Shown here in pieces: positions 7,111-12,909 of a stretch of DNA of 15,852 bases. Positions within the stretch are counted from its first letter, which is position 1. The number at the start of each line of letters is the position of its first letter. The notes beneath the pieces are model-generated. The model saw nothing but the letters and a program-made list of their open reading frames with translations, did no database searches and had not been told where the DNA came from. Made by a program: the position numbers and the translations under genes. This stretch comes from Rubrobacter sp. Its GTDB lineage: Bacteria; Actinomycetota; Rubrobacteria; Rubrobacterales; Rubrobacteraceae. The DNA lies in NCBI GenBank assembly GCA_016781885.1, contig JADDPM010000040.1, positions 1-15,852 on the forward strand, read 5' to 3'.

Positions 7111-7374
7111 TTATTGGGCGAATCGCCCTGGAAGGTTCGCTATAGCGTCGGCGTCCGCGTCGCAGTTAGCGGTTTGGCCCGTACGGGCAAATCCCGTGAG
7201 CACATTGGCGCTTAGGTTAGGACAGACGTTTGCCGCGATGCCTATAGGCACGGCCACAGTGACATCCCCAACTTGGATGTTCACGAGGCCTGTCTGCGGC
7301 TGCGCCAGAGCTGGCATAGCTGTGAGGGCCAACATTAGGGCCGTGACCGTGAGCAGTGCAATTATGCGCTTCAT
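7111..7374 (-). CDS. Secreted chaplin-like small protein (87 aa)
   Basis: A clear signal peptide (MKRIIALLTVTALMLALTA) ends in ALA, with predicted cleavage after A24. The mature part is about 63 residues, rich in V, A, I, N and G, and has exactly two cysteines (C51, C71) 20 residues apart, which could form one disulfide. The core GLVNIQVGDVTVAVPIGIAA followed by NVC resembles small secreted actinobacterial proteins related to chaplins (pattern V-x-V-P-x-x-x-x-x-N-V-C). Chaplins are amyloid-forming surface proteins; assembly here is inference only. A GGAAG-type ribosome site precedes ATG 7374, and a strong terminator closes the gene, so it is monocistronic. No sortase motif is seen. A hairpin GGCTT/AAGCC at about 7399-7414 lies in its leader. 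Confidence 0.82.
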   Translation of the reverse strand: MKRIIALLTVTALMLALTAMPALAQPQTGLVNIQVGDVTVAVPIGIAANVCPNLSANVLTGFARTGQTANCDADADAIANLPGRFAQ

Positions 7375-7859
7375 CTCTCACTTCCTTTTCTACTCAGGGG
7401 CTTCTAATTAAGCCTCCTTTACTTCACTAGCTCCCAACAGTCTGTCTTTCAACCACCTCCTAGAAACCACTTGCCAACACTGCGTTAGACCAAAGCGGGT
7501 CTGGTTTCGTTACAGTGGTTGTCGCCATACGCCCGGTTTCCGAGAAGACTTCTTCTAGAAACCGTCTGGTAAATCCGAATGGGCTCCACTTTGAGATCCC
7601 ACGAGCCGGCAAAACGGGGCGCAAAGTGCCCATATCGCCGCTTGGCGCTACCAAAAACACGCGATTCAGCTCCGTCCAGCTATTTTCCAAACAGTTTCTC
7701 TCGGAAGGTCGATGAAGAGAGACAACCCGCCCCCATATTTCTCAGGGTGCAGCACATCTCCTGGAACGCCACTTCCCCGTCCGCGGAAGACAGGTTGACA
7801 ATGTCGCAGCGAAGCGTTGAGGAGGGCTTCCGGCTCCAGCGGCATCGGAACGAGTCGTA
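7375..7859. other. 485-bp stretch without a supported gene
   Basis: This holds the leader and presumably the promoter of the secreted-protein gene near its left end, and the downstream region of the TetR gene at its right end. A TTGAAA hexamer on the minus strand near 7450 could be a -35, but no good -10 is paired with it. Short open frames on both strands show no family motif or ribosome site. I see no repeats, RNA gene or insertion sequence. Confidence 0.4.
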
Positions 7860-8441
7860 TCAGGCGCGAGGGTGCAACCCAGCCAGAGTGACCGCAACGA
7901 GCCGGCGGACCGCGGCCTTGGTCGGCAGGCTTCTAGCTGCTGTGAGGGCGTGGAGGCAGTAGCTCGCAAGCTCGTCAGGCGCGACATCATCCCGGAGGTC
8001 GCCGGTCTCTGCGGCCTCGGTCAACAGGTCTTGGATCATGTCGCGGAGCTGCTGCTGCGCCCGGGCGACCTGCTCGTCTCGATGCAGAAAAGCCGCGAGT
8101 TCGGTGTCGTGGTGCCCGTGGGACTCTTGGGAGATGAACGCGTAGGCCTCCAGCACAGCTTCGAGTCGCTCGCCAGCGTCGCCAGCCTGGTCTCGGACTT
8201 CGGCGAGATATTCGAGGTGGCCCCTGATCTGACGTTCGTGCCAGGCGAACAGGATCGCTTCGACGCCAGGAAAGTACTTGTACAACGTCGCACGTCCGAT
8301 GCCGGTCTTCTCGGCGATCCGCGACATCGTCACCGACCGAAGCCCATGCTCGGCCACCAGCACCGCAGTGGTGTCCAGGATCGCGTCGTTCACCTCGCGG
8401 CGGTGCGCCTCGATCGTCTCGTTCCACGGCTTCGGCATCAT
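7860..8441 (-). CDS. TetR/AcrR-family transcriptional regulator (193 aa)
   Basis: This is a one-component repressor-type protein. The N-terminal DNA-binding domain (about residues 14-62) shows the TetR helix-turn-helix at 38-57 (VTMSRIAEKTGIGRATLYKY), with the invariant TLYKYF. The remainder is an all-helical ligand-binding/dimerisation domain with no assignable ligand. Length is normal. Start is ATG 8441 (a second ATG follows at 8438). It is divergent from a two-gene membrane cassette, with 136 bp between the starts containing palindromes over a sigma-A-like promoter. The usual arrangement implies that it represses the cassette and itself. Similar H-rich small membrane proteins beside DUF2269-like proteins occur in other actinobacteria, by memory. 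Confidence 0.93.
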   Translation of the reverse strand: MMPKPWNETIEAHRREVNDAILDTTAVLVAEHGLRSVTMSRIAEKTGIGRATLYKYFPGVEAILFAWHERQIRGHLEYLAEVRDQAGDAGERLEAVLEAYAFISQESHGHHDTELAAFLHRDEQVARAQQQLRDMIQDLLTEAAETGDLRDDVAPDELASYCLHALTAARSLPTKAAVRRLVAVTLAGLHPRA

Positions 8442-8460
8442 CCCAGTATACCGTGAAGGT

Positions 8461-8518
8461 GATGTCGATACACTATAGAGTAGGTATATACATGTTGTAT
8501 TGACATCGACATTTTGTC
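8461..8518. promoter_or_regulatory. Candidate TetR operator sites between divergent genes
   Basis: GATGTCGATAC at 8461-8471 and GTATTGACATC at 8497-8507 form an inverted repeat matching at 10 of 11 positions. A second palindrome, GACATTTTGTC at 8508-8518, lies between the -35 and -10 of the rightward promoter. TGTCGAT/ATCGACA half-sites recur at 8463 and 8505. A TATAGT hexamer (minus strand, 8472-8477) could be the -10 of the TetR gene. Binding here would shut both directions. Confidence 0.6.
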
Positions 8519-8528
8519 ATCGTAGACT
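8500..8528 (+). promoter_or_regulatory. Sigma-A-like promoter for the membrane cassette
   Basis: A consensus -35 TTGACA (8500-8505) is followed after exactly 17 nt by TAGACT (8523-8528), a 4-of-6 match to the -10 consensus. Transcription would start near 8535, about 43 nt before ATG 8578. The -35 is embedded in the right arm of the inverted repeat and the spacer contains a second palindrome, so a repressor bound here would block polymerase. Confidence 0.65.
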
Positions 8529-8577
8529 TTCACCGTCGCGATCACCTTGACAACCACGCACGAAAGAGGACACATAG

Positions 8578-8838
8578 ATGGCTGACCCGCCCCACTATCC
8601 TGACTCCAGCGGCGACACCGGCGACGAGCCTGACCGCGGATTGACCACCGGTACACCACGCTGGGTAAAAGTGTCCGGGATCGTCGGCCTCGTCTTGGTC
8701 CTGCTGCTTGTCATTATGATGTCCACTGGCGGTGGTGGCCACGGCCCTGGTCGCCACACACCGTCCGGTGACGCTGGTGGACAAGCACCGCCCTCTAGCG
8801 TCATGGAAGACCACGCACCGCCGGAGGGTGGCCACTGA
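8578..8838 (+). CDS. Small single-pass membrane protein (86 aa), unknown function
   Basis: I recognise no named domain. The N-terminal ~30 residues are hydrophilic and acidic (DSSGDTGDEPD). One membrane helix follows at about residues 33-48 (GIVGLVLVLLLVIMMS), then a G/H/P-rich tail (GGGGHGPGRH and HAPPEGGH) that could bind a metal ion. No signal peptidase site is seen, so it is probably anchored with the H-rich tail outside. Ribosome site AGAGGA lies 7 nt before ATG. It is followed 5 nt later by the four-helix membrane protein, so the two are co-transcribed from the promoter at 8500 under likely TetR control. Confidence 0.82.
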   Translation: MADPPHYPDSSGDTGDEPDRGLTTGTPRWVKVSGIVGLVLVLLLVIMMSTGGGGHGPGRHTPSGDAGGQAPPSSVMEDHAPPEGGH

Positions 8839-8843
8839 TAACC

Positions 8844-9365
8844 ATGACACCCCGCCTCCGCAAGTTCGCGCTCACCGCGCATGTCACTTCCTCGGTCGGC
8901 TGGCTCGGCGCGATCGCTGGCTTCCTGGCTCTCGCCGTCGCCGGTCTAACCAGCCAGGATGCTGAAATAGTGCGCGGCGCCTATCTCGGGATGGACCTGA
9001 TCGCCTGGTTTGTCATCGTCCCGTTGGCCCTCGCCTCACTACTCACCGGGCTTGTGCAGTCACTGGGTACTCAGTGGGGCTTGTTCCGACACTATTGGGT
9101 CCTGGTGAAACTCCTGGTGACCGTCCTTGCCACCATCGTCTTGCTACTGCAGATGGAGCCAATTAGCTACATAGCAGGCGTAGCGGCAGAAACGACATTG
9201 TCCAGCGCCGATCTCCGCGAGCTGCGGATCGAAGTAGCGGCCCACGCCGGTGGCGGTCTGCTGGTGTTGCTCCTGCCCACGGCACTGTCGGTGTACAAGC
9301 CGCGGGGCATGACCCGGTACGGGCGGCGTAAGCAGTACGAGCAGCGTACGCTGTCGCAGCCGTAG
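8844..9365 (+). CDS. Four-helix integral membrane protein, DUF2269/CopD-like (173 aa)
   Basis: Four hydrophobic helices are visible: about residues 10-34 (starting TAHVTSSVGWLGAIAG), 49-73, 82-104 and 132-150. Between helices 1 and 2 is a short polar loop. H13, W20, H82 and W84 are conserved-looking residues near the membrane faces, reminiscent of the DUF2269/CopD-like group in which an early helix carries a histidine and a G-W motif. The C-terminus is basic and cytoplasmic (KPRGMTRYGRRKQ). Function is unknown; copper or haem handling would be speculation. It starts 5 nt after the preceding stop, with GGAGG upstream inside the previous gene. A perfect 6-bp hairpin 15 bp after the stop may end the transcript. 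Confidence 0.87.
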   Translation: MTPRLRKFALTAHVTSSVGWLGAIAGFLALAVAGLTSQDAEIVRGAYLGMDLIAWFVIVPLALASLLTGLVQSLGTQWGLFRHYWVLVKLLVTVLATIVLLLQMEPISYIAGVAAETTLSSADLRELRIEVAAHAGGGLLVLLLPTALSVYKPRGMTRYGRRKQYEQRTLSQP

Positions 9366-9786
9366 ATGCAGCGACTCCAGCTCGGCCTCGACCGAGCGAA
9401 CCCTATCCTGACCTTTGGTTCCCTGGTGAACTGCTCAGGGTAGCCGCGTACCTGCACGCAGTTTCGTGAGCAGGGCAAAATGCTAACCGTTAGGCCAGCG
9501 CCAGCTCAATCTCCGGCTCCTCTCCCAGCGTTACAGAGATGCGGATCCTCGAGATATTGTCGATACGGACAGTTGATATGGAAGTACGCGCCGCCTGCAC
9601 CCCTTCCAAGATCCCGCAACTTTAAGCGACGTCACACGATGTTGTAATAGCTCCCGCCCCGCAGCAATCGCCAAGACGCGGCAAATCTCAGCTGGAGCAG
9701 AATGCTGTGTAGGGTCTTGCATAGAGGTTTCCGAGATTACATGAGCCTATAGAAACGGATCCATGGCAAGGAGTCCCAACATTGCG
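9366..9786. other. 421-bp stretch: hairpin and a 43-codon open remnant
   Basis: A perfect hairpin GCTCGG/CCGAGC with a 6-nt loop lies at 9380-9397, 15 bp after the membrane-protein stop; it lacks a T-tract but may end that transcript. On the minus strand, 9490-9621 is an open run ending VRIDNISRIRISVTLGEEPE and then IELALA, which reads like the natural C-terminus of a small acidic protein. It has no start codon, is preceded by a stop, and matches no family I know. It may be a decayed gene. Nothing else is supported. Confidence 0.35.
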
Positions 9787-10362
9787 CTATGTGACTAGCT
9801 GCTCCTCAAGCAGTACGAGATCCCTCTCACGTGCGTAGCGCTTCACCTCCGCAGCATCTCTCAAGGCATCCGGCGGGAGCATGGGGATGTCTGTGTTAAT
9901 GCACATACCCTCCGGAGCAGCCCAGTTCTCCCGAGCCAGGTCGCCGTAGTGGGGACGCATTCTGCGCGGGTCCGCCACGAACACGGCGAGAATCTTGGCC
10001 GCGCTGCACTTGAATCCTCTCTCGTGCAACTCTAGCTTCCCCCAACCTGCCACGACGCCTCCTACTATATGAACCGTGCTCTCACTGTTGGAAGCATCCC
10101 TGCGGCCGTGGGCGTAGAAGCCACACGAGCAACCTGTATTAGGTACCTCGCCATGCTCTTTAGAGAAGGAGTCCGGATGAAACTTGAGGCACAGACACTC
10201 CGCGTGGTTAGGACCCTCCAAGTCCCAGCGATAGCGGGGTTGATAGAAGTCATGCTTATGCAATCCTTCCAGGAATGGAGGCTCGTCCTCTCCGGATTTC
10301 AGGTTGAAATACCACTGCCTGAAACCCAGGGTGGCATTCGCGTAGAACTCCGAGTCGCTCAC
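9787..10362 (-). CDS. Uncharacterised Cys/His-rich actinobacterial protein (191 aa)
   Basis: I know this sequence style from actinobacterial hypothetical proteins, with the pattern G-F-R-x-W near the N-terminus, C-x-C-G-x-Y-A in the middle and W-G-x-x-x-x-H-E-x-G-F/W later, but no assigned function. Numbered from the GTG at 10362: LGFRQW at 12-17, C56 and C58, C78 and C80 (GCSCGFYAHG), GWGKLELHERGFKC at 106-119. The two C-x-C pairs with nearby H residues suggest a metal site; that is inference. The open frame extends to TTG 10437. I prefer GTG 10362 because it overlaps the stop of a 41-aa ORF (GTGA), has AAGGAAAGGG 7 nt upstream, and starts just before the conserved region. Homology to any enzyme was not seen. 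Confidence 0.8.
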   Translation of the reverse strand: MSDSEFYANATLGFRQWYFNLKSGEDEPPFLEGLHKHDFYQPRYRWDLEGPNHAECLCLKFHPDSFSKEHGEVPNTGCSCGFYAHGRRDASNSESTVHIVGGVVAGWGKLELHERGFKCSAAKILAVFVADPRRMRPHYGDLARENWAAPEGMCINTDIPMLPPDALRDAAEVKRYARERDLVLLEEQLVT

Positions 10363-10484
10363 GCTGGCACCCTTTCCTTGCGCTTTGGCTTGCCCTTTGG
10401 GGCGGGCCTGCGCGTCGGCTCGCGAGACGGCTCCCAAAGTGGCTCCTGCACCGTTCTCTTTCTCCTAGGACCTATCTCAGCCAT
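10359..10484 (-). CDS. 41-aa basic, proline-rich small protein
   Basis: ATG 10484 is preceded by a perfect AAAGGAGG ten nt upstream, one of the best ribosome sites in the window. The product starts MAEIGPRRKR and continues with proline/arginine/lysine-rich sequence (EPSREPTRRPAPKGKPKRK), ending RVPA. Its TGA overlaps the GTG of the Cys/His-rich gene by four bases (GTGA), the usual sign of translational coupling. It has no cysteine and no membrane segment, and is strongly basic and probably disordered, so a nucleic-acid or partner-binding tail is conceivable but unproven. It lies 29 bp after the frameshifted SnoaL-like gene on the same strand. It is too short for a usual length cutoff, so it may be missed in related genomes. 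Confidence 0.7.
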   Translation of the reverse strand: MAEIGPRRKRTVQEPLWEPSREPTRRPAPKGKPKRKERVPA

Positions 10485-10513
10485 CGTCTTAGATCCTCCT
10501 TTGATACTTCCTA

Positions 10514-10875
10514 TTACCTTGGGTACATCTGGGAGGTAAACGTCTGCGTCAGAATCTTCCCGTCGCGAACCATAAAGGTCTCAGTGGCAAACGGGATGTC
10601 AAAATGCTCCGATCTACCCGACCAGACGATGTAGGCCATCGTCCTCTCGGCGATGCACTGTGACACTTCAAAGGTAGAACCAGGGGGGAAGTCAGCCACA
10701 ACTCCTCGAAGAACGTTTCGATCTCCCCGCTCCCTCGAAGAACGCCGTCCGGCGTGATGAGCACCGCGTCCTGACAGTAGTCGGACATAAGGGCATCCAG
10801 GTCGCCTTTCGCGAAGGCTTCTACGTGACGCAACAACGTCTGCTCAATCCGTGTGCTCGTTCTTACCAAGGCCAT
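10514..10875 (-). pseudogene. SnoaL/NTF2-like gene with a one-base frameshift
   Basis: From ATG 10875 (GGAG about 7 nt upstream) the frame reads MALVRTSTRIEQTLLRHVEA, then FAKGDLDALMSDYC, DAVLITPDGVLRG and IETFFEEL. This is the N-terminal two thirds of a SnoaL-like protein. At about 10700 the frame is lost; the sister frame continues VADFPPGSTFEVSQCIAE, AYIVWSG, FDIPFATETFMVRDGKI, ending QMYPR with TAA at 10514. Both parts match one family in order, so a single missing base near 10700-10701 explains the break. The whole would be about 121 aa. It lies 29 bp upstream of the 41-aa ORF and presumably heads that unit. A sequencing error would also fit, since everything else is intact. Confidence 0.8.
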
Positions 10876-11103
10876 AAACTTCTCCTCTAGCTCCCTGCTC
10901 GTCATACGGTACGCTTTTCTCCTCCGCTTCTCGGGACGAGCGCGTGAGCGCCTCCCGCACCCGTCTACTCGTAACACTAATAACGTATCTGGCATTTGGG
11001 AAGAGGGCAATAGTAGGAGGGGGCGAGAATACCTCTATTCACCGGTCCACTCCGAACGTCGGCTACAGGGGTCGCAGCGGATATCGAGGAGGGCCGAACC
11101 GTG

Positions 11104-11883
11104 TTACGCCTTGCCCAATCCGTCCCTAACAAATTCTAAAGCGTCACGCATCCGTTCGAGGATCTTCTCGGGGTCCGGGGTCCCCAGAGGCCAGGGCTTG
11201 AGCTCCAGGCTCACGGCGCCGGGGTATCCGTCCTCGCCGAGTGCGGCGAGAAGCTCTTTCAAGGGGAGCCTGCCCTTGCCGGGGAGACGATGCTGGTCGC
11301 CCCCCGATAGGTCGGAGTCAGAGAGGTGGACGTGGCGGAGCTGATCGGCGAGCTTCGCGTACGCCTGCATGAGGTCTACACCGCTCGCGCCGACGTGGCT
11401 GGTGTCGAGTGTGACGTCGCCGACGCCCAGGAGGTGCTCGGGGAGGTGACAACTCTGGTTGCGGCTTATGCTGAAGGCGAGCTCCGCCCCGTTCTTCGGC
11501 ATGTTCTCGACGGCGACGCGCGCGTCCCCTTCGCGGGCTTCGGCGAGGGGACCTTCTCTCCACCTTTGCAGCGGCCTCCCCGGCGGCGGCGGGTGGGCGA
11601 CGACCACGGGCGCGCCGATCCGGGTGGCCAGACTCACACTACGTATCATGGTCGTCTCGGGGTCCAGCTTCCATACACCCTGCCGTAGAGGCGTGTGCAG
11701 GGCGAGGATCGGGATACCGTGCTTTTCGGCGAGATGGTTCAGGTAAATATCCTGGTGAGTGTCCCAGCGCTCATCCATCATGATCTCCACCCCATCGTAC
11801 CCCGCCTCGTGGGCCCAGGCGTAGACCCGGTCCAGGCCGAACGGGTGCAACGATCCCGTGCTGAAGATGACCGGCACCGCCAC
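11104..11883 (-). CDS. TIM-barrel sugar-phosphate isomerase/epimerase-like protein (259 aa)
   Basis: This belongs to the xylose-isomerase-like / AP-endonuclease-2 TIM-barrel superfamily. Typical features are the STGSLHPFGLDRVYAW start, DGVEIMMD with E33, H63 in LALHTP, H97 in VVAHPPPPG, E126 in VAVENMP, then TLDTSHVG, HVHLSD and SLELKP, which line up with the metal-ligand positions at barrel-strand ends. A sugar or polyol substrate is likely but not defined. The start is GTG 11883 (GTG 11877 is also possible), 2 nt after the DUF72 stop, so the pair is one operon. The open frame runs further upstream to 12012, but that part overlaps the DUF72 coding sequence and is not conserved. Confidence 0.87.
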   Translation of the reverse strand: MAVPVIFSTGSLHPFGLDRVYAWAHEAGYDGVEIMMDERWDTHQDIYLNHLAEKHGIPILALHTPLRQGVWKLDPETTMIRSVSLATRIGAPVVVAHPPPPGRPLQRWREGPLAEAREGDARVAVENMPKNGAELAFSISRNQSCHLPEHLLGVGDVTLDTSHVGASGVDLMQAYAKLADQLRHVHLSDSDLSGGDQHRLPGKGRLPLKELLAALGEDGYPGAVSLELKPWPLGTPDPEKILERMRDALEFVRDGLGKA

Positions 11884-11885
11884 CC

Positions 11886-12807
11886 CTAGCCCCGCCTTAT
11901 CTCCAGGAACTGCTCTATCGTCGAGGGCGAGTGATTCTGATAGTGGTTGTTTGCGTAGGCGAAGACGGTCTTTCCCTCTTTGAGGAAGCGATCTACAACA
12001 CCCGCCCACCACAATAGGTCATCGTCTCGGTCCTTCTTGAGATGGGTGTGACCCGAGGGGAACTCGCGACGGTTGCCGAGCCAGCGGATGTAGACGAAGT
12101 CTGATATCGCTTCTTCCATGCGGGGCATCCTCGGGTAGTCCACCAGGGTGAGAGCCGCCCCATACTCGCGCAACAACTCGGGGAGGTCTGAGCCAATCCA
12201 ACTTCTGTGTCGTACCTCGACGGCATACCGTGGTCCCTCGGGCAATTCCCGCAGGAAAGCGTTCAGAACCTCCATGCCCTCGACGGTGAAGTCCGGCGGA
12301 AGCTGCAGAAGTAGGGGACCGAGCCTGTCATCGAGGGCCTGCATGGTGTGGACGAAGCCTTCGGCCTCGCTGCGGATGTTGACGAGTTTTCTCTCGTGCG
12401 TCACCTCCTGCGGAAACTTAGAGCTTCCGCCAATAGGCTGGCAACTTTTCATACTTGGCAGCTCTCAGAGCGATTCGACAGCCTTCCCATCGTTTCTTGA
12501 CACATACGCTACTTACCTATTGGCGGAGCCTCTTAGCAGTGAAGAGAAATCCACGGGGCACGGCATTCCGCCATCGCTCTACGGTCGGCACTCTGGGAGT
12601 GCCGTAGAAGGTTGAGTCTATCTCCACCGTCGTGAAGTGCTTTACGTATTCGGCGAGCCTCCCGGCGGGAGTAGTACCCGGTGGGTAGACCGTACCCTCC
12701 CAGTCCGCGTAAGACCACCCGGAGGTGCCCAGGTACAGGTTCTCCTCCGGCGGATAGGTTTCGCCAGCGTCCTGCTCGAATAGTTTGATCTGCTGAGGAT
12801 CGTTCAT
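11886..12807 (-). pseudogene. DUF72 family gene split by a MITE
   Basis: DUF72 proteins are TIM-barrel proteins of unknown function, often 240-300 aa. The N-terminal 92 codons (12807-12532) carry YLGTSGWSYADWEGTVYPP, VEIDSTFYGTP and FLFTAK. The C-terminal 176 codons (12416-11886) begin FPQEVTHERKLV and continue with LLLQLPP, YAVEVRHRSW and VYIRWLGN. The two join in frame as FTAK-FPQEV once a 110-bp insertion and one copy of its 5-bp duplication are removed, giving 268 aa. As it stands the N-part ends at a TAG inside the insertion. An ATG in the insertion (12452) opens a frame into the C-part, so a 188-aa C-terminal product could be made. It is followed 2 nt later by the TIM-barrel gene. A stop-and-restart product is possible but unlikely to fold normally. 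Confidence 0.88.
12422..12531. mobile_element. 110-bp MITE inserted in DUF72 gene
   Basis: The element starts AGCTTCCGCCAATAGG (12422-12437) and ends CCTATTGGCGGAGCCT (12516-12531); the ends are inverted repeats matching at 14 of 16 positions. It is flanked by a perfect 5-bp target duplication, CTTAG at 12417-12421 and 12532-12536. It has no coding capacity beyond a fortuitous ATG. Deleting it with one CTTAG restores an uninterrupted conserved DUF72 reading frame, so the insertion is real and recent. The parent transposon family is not identifiable from the window. Confidence 0.9.
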
Positions 12808-12817
12808 CGTAAGAGGC

Positions 12818-12831
12818 CGGATGCTAACACA
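12818..12831 (-). promoter_or_regulatory. Extended -10 element of DUF72 copy 1
   Basis: On the minus strand this reads TGTGTTAGCATCCG. It contains an extended -10 (TG-n-TAGCAT) whose end is 13 nt from ATG 12807, so the message would have a very short leader. The same box, one base different, lies at the same distance before the second DUF72 copy (15453-15466), which supports function. No good -35 is seen. Confidence 0.5.
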
Positions 12832-12909
12832 GGACGCGGCAGAGCAGTGACGACCTGCTTAACACCCGCAACGCGGATGTACTGATGATCTCCAAGGATA
12901 TAAGTGATG

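Noticed and set aside
7460..7690. 76-aa minus-strand open frame
   Set aside because: No recognisable domain, no ribosome site, no coupling with a neighbour.
9531..9722. 63-aa minus-strand open frame
   Set aside because: No motif or ribosome site; a different frame in the same place reads more like a protein end, and neither can be confirmed.
10363..10437. TTG-started longer form of the Cys/His-rich protein
   Set aside because: The stretch is read in another frame by the 41-aa ORF with a much better ribosome site, and the GTG at 10362 has its own ribosome site and GTGA overlap. AGGAG before the TTG keeps it as a minor possibility.
6651..11040. 13-base direct repeat CCTCTATTCACCG near 6653 and 11031
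   Set aside because: A single 13-base match in a window this size is expected by chance, and the flanks do not match.
11884..12012. Upstream extension of the TIM-barrel frame
   Set aside because: It overlaps the DUF72 C-terminal coding sequence; the conserved N-terminus starts at the GTG near 11883.
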